A stretch of 64,000 nucleotides of DNA, from positions 3,581,501 to 3,645,500 of the forward strand of contig NZ_CP015039.1 in NCBI RefSeq assembly GCF_002079305.1, read 5' to 3'. This document shows, piece by piece, positions 35,833-44,487 of the stretch; the stretch's first letter is position 1, and each line of letters opens with the position of its first letter. The notes under the pieces were generated by a model. That model did no database searches and was not told the origin of the DNA. It saw nothing but the letters and a program-made list of their open reading frames with translations. The DNA is from Rhodovulum sp. P5. Its GTDB lineage: Bacteria > Pseudomonadota > Alphaproteobacteria > Rhodobacterales > Rhodobacteraceae. The translations under genes and the position numbers were made by a program.

Positions 35833-38250
35833 ATGAGCGCGCCGGACGAAATCGCCACCGACGGGATCCCCGCAGATCCGGTGGCGGCGCTGTTGAAAGA
35901 CTACCATCCGCCGCCGCAGGTGGCCGATGAACTGATGCAGCCCGACGGCACGCTTCGGCCGGTCTGGAAGCCGCTGATCGATCTTGTGGCCGGGCTGTCG
36001 TCGGAAGAACTGGAACAGCGTTTTGCCCGCGGCGACCAGTATCTGCACGATGCCGGCGTCTATTACCGCGAGCATACCTCCAGCGGCTCGACGATCCGCG
36101 ACTGGCCGCTGAGCCATATCCCGGTAATGATTTCCCGCGAGGAATGGCAGGTTCTGGCAGAGGGGCTGGTCCAGCGGGCGGAGCTGCTGGAAAAGGTCAT
36201 GGCCGATCTGTACGGCGTGGGCGATCTGGTGGCGCGGGGGCTGTTGCCCGCCGAACTGGTGGCGCAAAACCGCGAATGGCTGCGTCCCATCGTGGGGATC
36301 AAGCCCAGCTCCGGCTATTTCCTGCATTTTCTCGCCTTCGAGATCGGTCGCTCTCCGGACGGAAGCTGGATCGTGCTGGGTGACCGGACGCAGGCGCCGT
36401 CTGGTTCCGGCTTCTCTCTGGAAAACCGGATGGCCACCAGTCGGGTGTTCCACGACCTCTTTCCAAAGGCGAATGTCGAGCGGCTGGCCGGGTTCTACCG
36501 CGCACACCGGGACGCGATGAGCGCCCTGCGCGGCGACAATGACGGGCGGGTGGCGATCCTGACGCCGGGGCAGAATACGGACACGTATTTCGAGCATGCG
36601 TATATTGCGCGCTACCTCGGCTTCCTGCTGCTGGAATGCGAGGATCTGAAGGTTCAGGACGGCAAGCTGATGGTGCGCACCATCCACGGGCCGCAGCCGG
36701 TCAGCGTGTTGTGGCGGCGGCTCGATTCCCGCTTTGCCGACCCGCTGGAACTGGACGAGAACTCGGCGCTGGGCACACCGGGCATGGTGTCGGCGTTGCG
36801 GTCGCAGGCGCTGACGATGTTCAACTGCCTCGGGTCCGGGGTGCTGGAGGCCCGCGCCCTGATGGCCTTCCTGCCGCATATCTGCAGGGTCCTGATGGGG
36901 GAGCCGCTGAAGCTGCCCAACATCGCCACATGGTGGTGCGGGCAGAACGCCGAACGCCGGTATGTCTACGACAACCTCGAACGGATGATGATCGGGCGCG
37001 CGCTGTCGAGCGATCTGCCTTTCGAGGTCGATGCCTCCACCGCGCTGGGCGGCGATTTCCGGGGAACCGCACACAAGCCCATCGCCGACTGGCTGGAGGC
37101 CGAGGGCAACCGGCTGGTCGGGCAGGAGGCGGTCACGCTGTCCACCACGCCCGCGATGATCGACGGTCAGCTTGTGCCGCGGCCGATGCTGGTCAGGGTG
37201 TTCGTGACGCGCACGCCGACCGGATGGTCGGTGATGCCGGGCGGCTATGCCCGGATCGGGCGAACCGACGATCCCACTGCGCTGGCCATGAAGAACGGCG
37301 GCTCGGTCGCCGATGTCTGGGTAGTCAGCGACAAACCGGTTCACGTCGAAAGCCTGACCCCGCAAGAGGAAGGGCCATTCCTGCGGCGCATGCCCGGCAT
37401 CCTGCCCAGCCGTGCCGCCGACAACCTGTTCTGGCTGGGCCGCTATGTCGAACGTGTCGAAAACCGCATCCGGGAGCTTCGTGCCTATCACCTGCGGCTG
37501 GAGGAGGCGGGCGACCGGAGCCTGCCGCTTCTGAGCTACATGGCGGAGTTCATCGAAGGCTTCGACCTCGATATCGAGGAGCCCTTGCCCGCCGGCATTC
37601 TCGACCTGTTCGATGCGGCCAGAAATTGCGCGGGCAAGGTGCGCGACCGGTTTTCCACAGATGGCTGGCACGCGCTGAGCGATCTGTCCTTCTCGGCCCG
37701 GGGGATGTACAACCGTGTTCGGCCCGGTGACGATGCGGCGCGGGAACTTGGGGTTCTCTTGCGCAAGCTTGCGGGGTTTTCGGGCCTGGTGCAGGATAAC
37801 ATGTTCCGCTTCAGCGGCTGGCGCTTTCTGACCATGGGGCGCGCGCTGGAACGGGCCGATCACATGCTTTCGGTGCTGATCGCCTTTATCGATCCCGAAA
37901 CACCGCCGGGCGGGTTCGATGTGGCCATCGATGTGGGTGACAGCGTGATGACCCATCGTCGCCGCTACTCCGTCACCAACAACCGCAATACCGTGGTCGA
38001 CCTGATGGTTCTCGACCCGGGCAACCCGCGCTCGGTCATGTTCCAGCTTGATCTCGTTCGGGAACAGGAAGAACTTTTGTCGCGGTTTGACGGTCCGGGG
38101 CCGATTTCCGATCTGGCCCGCAAGATCCTTGTGGTGCACACCGCGCTTGCGGTTGCGGTGCCCGAGGAGCTGACGACCGAACGGCTTATCGAGTTGCGAA
38201 CCGATGTCCGGGCCATCTCTGACGCGGTGACCGCGCAATATCTGAGCTAG
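35833..38250 (+). CDS. Circularly permuted ATP-grasp / alpha-E fusion protein
   Basis: 805 aa. Residues ~25-480 are the CP_ATPgrasp (DUF404/DUF407) peptide-ligase domain, with FARGDQYLHDAGVYYREH, LGDRTQAPSGSGFSLENR and LTPGQNTDTYFEHAYIARYLG. Residues ~500-800 are the helical alpha-E (DUF403) domain: RAADNLFWLGRYVERVENRIR and ALERADHMLSVLIAF. In the second locus (48712-51082) the same two domains are separate proteins, so this gene is a fusion. ATP-grasp domains ligate carboxylates to amines or amides; a peptide modification role is inferred. Confidence 0.94.
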   Translation: MSAPDEIATDGIPADPVAALLKDYHPPPQVADELMQPDGTLRPVWKPLIDLVAGLSSEELEQRFARGDQYLHDAGVYYREHTSSGSTIRDWPLSHIPVMISREEWQVLAEGLVQRAELLEKVMADLYGVGDLVARGLLPAELVAQNREWLRPIVGIKPSSGYFLHFLAFEIGRSPDGSWIVLGDRTQAPSGSGFSLENRMATSRVFHDLFPKANVERLAGFYRAHRDAMSALRGDNDGRVAILTPGQNTDTYFEHAYIARYLGFLLLECEDLKVQDGKLMVRTIHGPQPVSVLWRRLDSRFADPLELDENSALGTPGMVSALRSQALTMFNCLGSGVLEARALMAFLPHICRVLMGEPLKLPNIATWWCGQNAERRYVYDNLERMMIGRALSSDLPFEVDASTALGGDFRGTAHKPIADWLEAEGNRLVGQEAVTLSTTPAMIDGQLVPRPMLVRVFVTRTPTGWSVMPGGYARIGRTDDPTALAMKNGGSVADVWVVSDKPVHVESLTPQEEGPFLRRMPGILPSRAADNLFWLGRYVERVENRIRELRAYHLRLEEAGDRSLPLLSYMAEFIEGFDLDIEEPLPAGILDLFDAARNCAGKVRDRFSTDGWHALSDLSFSARGMYNRVRPGDDAARELGVLLRKLAGFSGLVQDNMFRFSGWRFLTMGRALERADHMLSVLIAFIDPETPPGGFDVAIDVGDSVMTHRRRYSVTNNRNTVVDLMVLDPGNPRSVMFQLDLVREQEELLSRFDGPGPISDLARKILVVHTALAVAVPEELTTERLIELRTDVRAISDAVTAQYLS

Positions 38251-38255
38251 GGTGC

Positions 38256-39134
38256 ATGTCGACCGACTACGATATACGGCTGGAAATCACCTACGCCTAT
38301 GACAGCCCGGCCGCGGCCAACCGGGCGCTCTTGCGCATCATGCCGCTGAGTGGGCCCGAGCAACAATTGATCTCTGGCTATGTCAGCACCGATCCGCTGC
38401 CTGATTTCCGGCGCGACGGGGTGGATTTCTTCGGCAATCCGACGACAGAAATCGCCCATTACGGATCGATGTCCGAGATCCTGTTCCGGTTTTCCGGGCG
38501 GGTGCGGCGCTTCGGGCCGCCGACCTCGCTGGATCTGTCGTGCCCGCTGGCCAGTCTCGGGGCAGAGATCGGAACGGTCAATTCCATCGGTCCGTCGGCG
38601 CCGCATCATTTCCTTGGAGAATCGGAACGTCTCCGGATCGAACCGAAGATCGCGGCGTTTGCAGAAGATTTGACGGAACTTTCCATGCCGGTCTTCCATG
38701 TGGTCCAGACCATGTCGAAGGCGCTGCACGCCCATTTTGAGTTCGACCCTGAGGCGACCGAAGTCACGACAACGCCGCTTGATGCGTTCGAGAGCCGGCG
38801 GGGCGTGTGTCAGGACATCAGCCATGTGATGATCACGGCCCTTCGGGCGATCGGAATTCCCGCGGGCTATGTCAGTGGCTTCCTGCGTACGACACCCCCG
38901 CCGGGACAGCCGCGGCTGGAAGGGGCGGATGCGATGCATGCCTGGGTCCGCGCGTGGTGCGGTTTTGAAATGGGATGGATCGAGATCGACCCCACAAACG
39001 ACCTGCTGGTCGGGGGGGATCACATCGCGGTGGCCATCGGGCGCGACTATGCCGATGTGGCCCCGGTCAAGGGCTCGTCCCGCACCGCGGGGTCGCATAC
39101 GACCGAACATCAGGTTGACGTGATCCCGCTTTAG
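38256..39134 (+). CDS. Transglutaminase-family cysteine peptidase
   Basis: 292 aa. The N-terminal beta domain begins YDIRLEITYAYDSPAAANRALLRIMP. The catalytic residues are Cys in SRRGVCQDISHVMITALRAIGIPAGYVSGF, His in DAMHAWVRAW and Asp in WIEIDPTND. The C-terminal GGDHIAVAIGRDYADVAPVKGSS is typical. It starts 5 bp after the fusion gene and completes the first cluster. The same family recurs at 51075-51884. Confidence 0.94.
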   Translation: MSTDYDIRLEITYAYDSPAAANRALLRIMPLSGPEQQLISGYVSTDPLPDFRRDGVDFFGNPTTEIAHYGSMSEILFRFSGRVRRFGPPTSLDLSCPLASLGAEIGTVNSIGPSAPHHFLGESERLRIEPKIAAFAEDLTELSMPVFHVVQTMSKALHAHFEFDPEATEVTTTPLDAFESRRGVCQDISHVMITALRAIGIPAGYVSGFLRTTPPPGQPRLEGADAMHAWVRAWCGFEMGWIEIDPTNDLLVGGDHIAVAIGRDYADVAPVKGSSRTAGSHTTEHQVDVIPL

Positions 39135-39391
39135 GCGCCGGCCGGGCCCGACATCGGACCCCGTTCACCGGGGCGGGTTGGGCGACCAGAAACCGTTTGG
39201 GGATGACGCCAATTTGCCCCGGGCCGGTCCAACTTTTGCCAGCGAAATCTTCCTATTTCAAAGGTTCCGGCCGGTTCGGTGTGGGGCTGTTTCTTCCCGT
39301 TCTAAAGCCCGGCCGGCGTTCACCACTTTTTAGGTACCTGGAGAGTAAGCAACCATGAGGAGAAAGTTTGCCGCAGCAACAGGGGATCGGA

Positions 39392-39685
39392 ATGAGCGCC
39401 GAAAGCCAACTTGAACTGGATGTCCGGGATCATGCCTGGTTGGAAAATCCAAAGGACACCATCCGGGCCGTTCTCGAATCCGCCCCCGGTTCGGTTTCGA
39501 TCGCCGCCGAAGAGGCCAAGGCGCCGTCTGCCCATGACGCGCAATTGCTTCTTGCTTTGCGGCGGCATGTCGAAAGCCAGGGTGGCACCTTCACCGTCTC
39601 CGACCCATCGCCGGCCTTTTGCGAAGGTTTGAGCCTTCTGGGCCTCCATGACCCGATCCTCGGCACAGAGGTAGTTCAGCAATGA
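39392..39685 (+). CDS. STAS-domain protein of the chemotaxis operon
   Basis: 97 aa, a single STAS-like fold (SIAAEEAKAPSAHDAQLLLALRRHVESQGG; FTVSDPSPAFCEGLSLLGLHD) as in MlaB/anti-anti-sigma proteins. The usual phosphorylatable Ser is not clearly placed, so it may act by binding only. AGGGG lies 6 bases before ATG 39392. It is the first gene of the che operon and overlaps cheY by 4 bases. STAS proteins head several alphaproteobacterial che operons. Confidence 0.85.
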   Translation: MSAESQLELDVRDHAWLENPKDTIRAVLESAPGSVSIAAEEAKAPSAHDAQLLLALRRHVESQGGTFTVSDPSPAFCEGLSLLGLHDPILGTEVVQQ

Positions 39686-40050
39686 CAAACGTACTCGCAA
39701 TCGACGACTCGCTGACCATGCGCGAAATGGTGCGCGAATGTCTCAGTTCCGCCGGCTTCACGGTCACCACCGCCAATGACGGTGTGGACGGGGTAAGCCA
39801 GTTTTCGCAAGACCGCTATGATGCCGTCATCACGGACATCAACATGCCCAAGATGGATGGCTTCGGCGTGATCGAGTCCATTCGCGGCGGCGACACCAAT
39901 ACCCGCGTTCCGATCCTCGTTCTGACGACGGAAAGCGGCGCCTCGATGAAGGAACGGGCGCGCAAGGCCGGGGCCACCGGCTGGATCGTCAAGCCGTTCG
40001 AGGATGAAAGTCTCGTCAGCGTTATCCGCCGAGTGACAGGAGCACGTTGA
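39682..40050 (+). CDS. cheY: Chemotaxis response regulator CheY
   Basis: 122 aa, a stand-alone receiver domain. D8 and D9 form the acidic pocket, D52 in AVITDINMPKMDGF is the phosphoacceptor, Thr in LVLTTES and Lys in WIVKPFE complete the site. No output domain. Its ATG overlaps the STAS stop. Phosphorylated by the CheA encoded 4 bp downstream, it would bind the flagellar motor or act as a phosphate sink. Confidence 0.95.
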   Translation: MTNVLAIDDSLTMREMVRECLSSAGFTVTTANDGVDGVSQFSQDRYDAVITDINMPKMDGFGVIESIRGGDTNTRVPILVLTTESGASMKERARKAGATGWIVKPFEDESLVSVIRRVTGAR

Positions 40051-40053
40051 TCC

Positions 40054-42258
40054 ATGTCGCGCGATGATTTGAAGGCCGCCTTCTTCGCAGAATGCGAAGA
40101 CCTGTTGGAACAGCTTTCCGAAGGCTCTCTGGAGCTTGAAGCCGGCACCGCCGAGGAGGAGACCGTTCACGCGATCTTCCGTGCGGTGCATTCGATCAAG
40201 GGGGCGGCCGGGGCGTTCGGTCTCGACACGCTCGTGACCTTCGCGCATCGCTTCGAAACCGTTCTTGACCGCTTGCGGTCGGGCGATCTGACGCCCGATC
40301 CGGACGGGATGCACACCATCCTGCGGGCCGGTGACGTGCTGGCCGACCTTGTCGACCTTGCGCAGGCTGAAAGCGAAGAGGTTCCGGAGGCGATGCCGGA
40401 GCTTCTGGAAAAACTGGGTGAGCTGGCCGGCGGGGCCGGAGAAGAACCCGCCGCCGGAGGAGGTGGCGAGGAAGCCGAAGAAGAACTCTTTGGCTTTGAG
40501 CCGCTCACCTTCGACCCGGTCGAACTGGTGGAAGTCGAAGCCGGCGATGACGTCTGCTATCGCGTCAAGGTCACCGGAACGCCGGACATGTTCCGCAACG
40601 GCCATGACCCCGCGCTGCTGTTCGGCGAACTGGCCGAACTGGGCACGCTGGACGTGACCTGCGACGCCGCCACGCTTCCCGATCTGGCCGAATTCGATCC
40701 CGACCGGTGCTATCTGTCCTGGGAATTGATGTTGCGTGGCAATGTCTCCGAGGCCAGCATCCGGGACGTCTTTGCCTTCATCGACGACATCTGCGAGATT
40801 GAGGCGGTCGAAGACGATCTTGCCGCGACCGATGGCGGTGCGGACGACGCGGCGCTTGCCGCGATCGATCTGCCCGAAGCCGAACCGGAGCCGGCCGAAG
40901 CCGCTGCTGTGCCCGATCTGCCCGAACCCGAGGCGCTTCAGTCGGAGGCCCCCCCCGACCCAAAGTCCCCGGCGTCGCCTGAGCCTGCGACGGACAAATC
41001 CAAGGCTCAGAGCAAATCGTCGGCCGTGCCCCAAACGACGCTTCGGGTCGATCCCGAGCGCGTCGACCGGCTGATCAATACCGTTGGCGAGCTGATCATC
41101 AACCAGGCTGTGATCCTGCAGAAGGTCATCGCCAGCGGGATCGCGGCGAATTCCGACATCATGGGCGATCTGGACGACTACCAGTATCTGGCCCGCGAGC
41201 TTCAGGAAGGCGTGATGGCCATTCGCGCCCAGCCGGTGAAGCCGCTGTTCCAGCGCATGCAGCGCATCGTGCGCGAGGCGGCCTATTCGCTGGGCAAGGA
41301 TGTCGTTCTGGTGACCGAGGGCGAGGCGACCGAAATCGACAAGACGCTGGTCGAACGCCTGTCCGAACCGCTGACGCACATGATCCGGAACTCCGTCGAT
41401 CACGGCATCGAAAGCCCGGAGAAACGGGCCGAGTCCGGAAAGCCCGCGCAGGGCACGATCTGTCTGTCGGCCGCCCATTCCTCTGGCGACGTGCTGATCG
41501 AGATCTTCGATGACGGGGCCGGGCTGAACCGCAAGCGGATCTTCGATATCGCGGTCAAGAAAGGGCTTGTTCCCGCCGAGGCCAAGCTCTCCGAGTCGGA
41601 AATCGACAACCTGCTGTTCATGGCCGGCTTCTCGACCGCCGAAAAGGTCACCAACCTTTCGGGGCGCGGTGTCGGCATGGACGTGGTCAAGACCGCGATC
41701 ACCTCTCTCGGGGGCCGCATTTCGATCAGCAGCAAGCAGGGGGAGGGCACCAAGTTCTCCATCGCGCTGCCGCTGACCCTTGCGGTGATGGACGGCATGG
41801 TCATCCATGTTGCCGGGGAAACCCTGGTCGCGCCGCTGTCCAGCGTGGTGGAGACGATCCGGCCGAAGGCGCAGGATATCGTTCCCTTCGGGCGCGACGG
41901 GCGGCTTCTGTCGATCCGTGGAACTTATGTGCCCATCGTGAACCTCGCGAACCTGCTTGGCTTCTCCTCGGATGCCGACGTATCGACGGACAGCATCCTG
42001 ATCCTGATCCGGTCAGAGCAGTCCGGTCTCGTGGCGCTGGCCGTGGACGACATTTCCGACCAGCGGCAGGTCGTCATCAAGAGCCTTCAGGGCAACTACG
42101 GCGCGATCGACGGCATCTCCGCCGCAACCATTCTGGGCGATGGCCGCATCGCTCTCATCATCGACACAGACGCCATCCTGTCCATGGCCGGCCAGTTCAG
42201 CCGCGACATGGCAGCGCTAGAGGAGACGGACCATGCCGGCACCGCAACAATGGGCTGA
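40054..42258 (+). CDS. cheA: Chemotaxis histidine kinase CheA
   Basis: 734 aa. P1 (Hpt) has the phosphoacceptor H46 in AVHSIKGAAGAFGL. A linker/P2-like section (~125-320) is acidic and Pro/Ala-rich. The P3 dimerisation helices follow (DRLINTVGELIINQAVIL), then the P4 kinase with N-box HMIRNSVDHGIESPEKRA and G-box GRGVGMDVVKTAI, and the CheW-like P5 from ~600. All key residues are intact. The last 26 bases overlap cheW in another frame. It receives signals from the MCP encoded at 44488-46836. Confidence 0.96.
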   Translation: MSRDDLKAAFFAECEDLLEQLSEGSLELEAGTAEEETVHAIFRAVHSIKGAAGAFGLDTLVTFAHRFETVLDRLRSGDLTPDPDGMHTILRAGDVLADLVDLAQAESEEVPEAMPELLEKLGELAGGAGEEPAAGGGGEEAEEELFGFEPLTFDPVELVEVEAGDDVCYRVKVTGTPDMFRNGHDPALLFGELAELGTLDVTCDAATLPDLAEFDPDRCYLSWELMLRGNVSEASIRDVFAFIDDICEIEAVEDDLAATDGGADDAALAAIDLPEAEPEPAEAAAVPDLPEPEALQSEAPPDPKSPASPEPATDKSKAQSKSSAVPQTTLRVDPERVDRLINTVGELIINQAVILQKVIASGIAANSDIMGDLDDYQYLARELQEGVMAIRAQPVKPLFQRMQRIVREAAYSLGKDVVLVTEGEATEIDKTLVERLSEPLTHMIRNSVDHGIESPEKRAESGKPAQGTICLSAAHSSGDVLIEIFDDGAGLNRKRIFDIAVKKGLVPAEAKLSESEIDNLLFMAGFSTAEKVTNLSGRGVGMDVVKTAITSLGGRISISSKQGEGTKFSIALPLTLAVMDGMVIHVAGETLVAPLSSVVETIRPKAQDIVPFGRDGRLLSIRGTYVPIVNLANLLGFSSDADVSTDSILILIRSEQSGLVALAVDDISDQRQVVIKSLQGNYGAIDGISAATILGDGRIALIIDTDAILSMAGQFSRDMAALEETDHAGTATMG

Positions 42259-42700
42259 CGACGACATTCTTGAATTCGTGACGCTCAAGGCCGGCGGCCA
42301 GAGCTTCTGCATCGAGATCACGCAGATCCGCGAGATCCGCCGCTGGACGCCGGTCACCGCATTGCCCCATGCCGAAGACGCGGTGCTGGGCGTGATGAAC
42401 CTGCGCGGCGCGGTGATCCCGATCCTCGATCTGTCGGCCAAGCTGGGTCTTGGCGAATGTGATCCCTCGCCGCGGCACGTGATCATCGTGGTCGCCATCG
42501 GGTCGCGCACCGTGGGTCTTCTGGTCGAGTCGGTTTCGGAAATCCTGACGGTCGAGGGCAAGCAGATCTGCGAAGCGCCGACCATGGGCAATGGCGACGG
42601 TCCGACCAGCATTCTTGGCCTGATCTCGATCGAGGAAGGCATGTCGCGGATCCTCGCCCCCGAGGTCCTGATGCCCCAGGGACTGACAGACGCAGCATGA
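42233..42700 (+). CDS. cheW: Chemotaxis coupling protein CheW
   Basis: 155 aa, one CheW domain: ILEFVTLKAGGQSFCIEITQIREIRRW, LPHAEDAVLGVMNLRGAVIPILDL and GLLVESVSEILTV. It starts inside the end of cheA (26-bp overlap) and its stop overlaps cheR by 4 bases (ATGA). It couples receptors to CheA at the membrane array. Confidence 0.95.
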   Translation: MPAPQQWADDDILEFVTLKAGGQSFCIEITQIREIRRWTPVTALPHAEDAVLGVMNLRGAVIPILDLSAKLGLGECDPSPRHVIIVVAIGSRTVGLLVESVSEILTVEGKQICEAPTMGNGDGPTSILGLISIEEGMSRILAPEVLMPQGLTDAA

Positions 42701-43593
42701 ACAAGCCCGTGAACTCCATCGCGCCGCGCACGCAGCGGGACATCCCCTTCGGAGAGGATGACTTCCGGCGCATTGCGGCCTTCGCCAAGTCCGAATACGG
42801 CCTCCACTTGGAGCCGTCGAAGAAGGCGATGATCCACTCCCGACTGGGCCGTCGCATCATTGCGCTGCAGCTCGATGGATTTGCGGCCTATGACGAATAC
42901 CTGCGCGCCAACCTGGCCGAGGAAGCCGACCATTTCATCTCGGTCCTGACGACGAACGTGACCCATTTCTACCGGGAAACGCATCACTTCGAGCAGTTGC
43001 AGGGCGAGGTTCTGCCGGCTTTGGTGGCCAAGGCGCGGTCGGGTGGTCGGGTGCGGCTCTGGTCTGCCGGATGCTCGTCGGGGCAGGAGCCCTATTCGCT
43101 GGCCGGAAGCGTGGTGCGCCTGTGCCCCGAGGCCGGCAAGCTGGATGTTCGCATCCTCGCCACCGATCTCGATCCGTTCGTGCTGCGCAAGGCCGAGGAG
43201 GGCGTCTATTCCGACGACCTGTGCAAGTTCCCGCCCGGTGAGTGGGAGGGGCAGGTCTTCAACAGTTCCGAACGGAAGAAGCCCAACCGCCAGGTCCGTG
43301 ACGATGTGAGGACGCTGGTCGCGTTCCGGCAACTCAACATCAACGGCAACTGGCCGATGGCCGGCCGGTTCGACGTGATCATGTGCCGGAACATGGCGAT
43401 CTATTTCGACACGAAGACACAGCAGACGCTGTGGCAACGCCTCGCGGAAAAACTCAACCCCGACGGCATGCTTTTTATCGGTCACTCGGAGCGGGTGACC
43501 GGACCGGCAACATCGGTGATCGAGCCGGCCGGTGTTACCGCCTATCGCAAACGCTCGCTGAGCGCATCCGCCGCACCGGCGGGATCAGCCTAA
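42697..43593 (+). CDS. cheR: Chemotaxis methyltransferase CheR
   Basis: 298 aa. N-terminal helical domain (FGEDDFRRIAAFAKSEYGLHL; KKAMIHSRLGRRII), then VTHFYRETHHFEQL and the SAM motif RLWSAGCSSGQEPYSLA, ILATDLDPFVLRKAE, and FDVIMCRNMAIYFD. No TPR extension. It methylates glutamates of MCP receptors and opposes CheB. Coupled to cheW by a 4-base overlap. Confidence 0.95.
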   Translation: MNKPVNSIAPRTQRDIPFGEDDFRRIAAFAKSEYGLHLEPSKKAMIHSRLGRRIIALQLDGFAAYDEYLRANLAEEADHFISVLTTNVTHFYRETHHFEQLQGEVLPALVAKARSGGRVRLWSAGCSSGQEPYSLAGSVVRLCPEAGKLDVRILATDLDPFVLRKAEEGVYSDDLCKFPPGEWEGQVFNSSERKKPNRQVRDDVRTLVAFRQLNINGNWPMAGRFDVIMCRNMAIYFDTKTQQTLWQRLAEKLNPDGMLFIGHSERVTGPATSVIEPAGVTAYRKRSLSASAAPAGSA

Positions 43594-43608
43594 GGAAAGG
43601 AAAAGGAC

Positions 43609-43995
43609 GTGTCACTCAAGGATACCCTCCGGGTCATGGTTGTTGACGACATGACGGTGAGCCGTGGCCTGGTGACCCAGGCTCTGGAAGAGCTTGGGGT
43701 CTATCAGATCGCGACCGAAAGCAGCGGCCAGGGGGCGCTCAAGCGTCTTGCGGCCGACCCCGTGCATCTGGTTCTGGCCGACTACAACATGCCCGGCATG
43801 GACGGTCTGCAACTTCTGGAAGGCCTGCGTCGCAACAAGTCGACCTCGCGCGTTGGCTATATTCTGGTGACGGGCACGCCCACGCCGGAATTGATCCAGA
43901 AAGGTCAGAAGCTGGGCCTGAACAACCTGGTGCGCAAGCCGTTCACGACCGCGACGATGAAGAAGGCCATCGAAGCCGTGGTTGGGCGCCTGTGA
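43609..43995 (+). CDS. cheY: Second chemotaxis response regulator CheY
   Basis: 128 aa receiver-only protein. Acidic pair in VMVVDDMTVSRGL, phosphoacceptor D58 in LVLADYNMPGMDGLQLL, Thr in LVTGTP and Lys in VRKPFTT. The start is GTG 43609 behind AAGGAAAAGGA. The stop overlaps the CheT-like gene (TGATG). Two CheY proteins in one operon is typical of alphaproteobacteria, where one binds the motor and the other often drains phosphate. Confidence 0.94.
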   Translation: MSLKDTLRVMVVDDMTVSRGLVTQALEELGVYQIATESSGQGALKRLAADPVHLVLADYNMPGMDGLQLLEGLRRNKSTSRVGYILVTGTPTPELIQKGQKLGLNNLVRKPFTTATMKKAIEAVVGRL

Positions 43996-44360
43996 TGGAA
44001 CCCAGCCCGGAACCCATGCCTGACGGCCCGGATCTGGCTTCGGTTCTGGGCGTTCTCGGCCATGAAATGGGTCATGCCGCAGAGCTTCTGCGCCGGTACG
44101 AACGTGCCGTTCTGATGAACGCAGGCGAAACGACACCGGCAAGGACCGGGGCGAGCGAATTGCAGCTTGTCGATCTGGTCATCCAGATCCTTGAGGATCT
44201 CGGGCCGTTCAGCAAGGCGCTGTCGGAAACGCTCCCCAAGGATCTGACGGTGCCGCCCGAGATCATCGACGGGCTGCGCCTTGACCAGTTGCGCTGCCAT
44301 CTGGGGGGGACGACCCTTCGGGAAACGCCCCATTCCGGCGGCCATATCGATTTCTTTTGA
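43995..44360 (+). CDS. CheT-like protein, candidate CheY-P phosphatase
   Basis: 121 aa, helical, no Pfam domain I recognise. The segment ELQLVDLVIQILEDLGPFSKAL contains D60-x3-Q64, the DxxxQ spacing used by CheZ-type phosphatases, in a similar LQ.xD..xQ context. CheT in rhizobial che operons occupies a comparable place and carries this motif. ATG 43995 overlaps the cheY stop, so the two are co-translated. Phosphatase activity is inferred from the motif and position only. Confidence 0.7.
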   Translation: MEPSPEPMPDGPDLASVLGVLGHEMGHAAELLRRYERAVLMNAGETTPARTGASELQLVDLVIQILEDLGPFSKALSETLPKDLTVPPEIIDGLRLDQLRCHLGGTTLRETPHSGGHIDFF

Positions 44361-44370
44361 AACGATTTCT

Positions 44371-44394
44371 GCCATCCCCCCTGTTGGGGGTGGC
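44371..44394 (+). repeat. Intercistronic hairpin before the MCP gene
   Basis: GCCATCCCCC pairs with GGGGGTGGC over 9 bp with one bulged base around a 5-base loop, 11 bp after the CheT-like stop. No T-run follows. It may mark an mRNA processing or attenuation point, because the MCP gene starts only ~95 bp later. Confidence 0.4.
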
Positions 44395-44487
44395 ACGGGG
44401 TAACCGGATCTCAATCGGTCACGGAATAGGACGGATTGAACTGGGCTCGGACTGCGCTGAAGCGGTATGCGAACGAGGATGGACGGG

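Noticed and set aside
32175..38238. Very long minus-strand frames (1227 and 887 codons) opposite the transglutaminase and ATP-grasp genes
   Set aside because: Antisense shadows created by third-position GC bias; composition is not protein-like and the plus-strand genes are certain.
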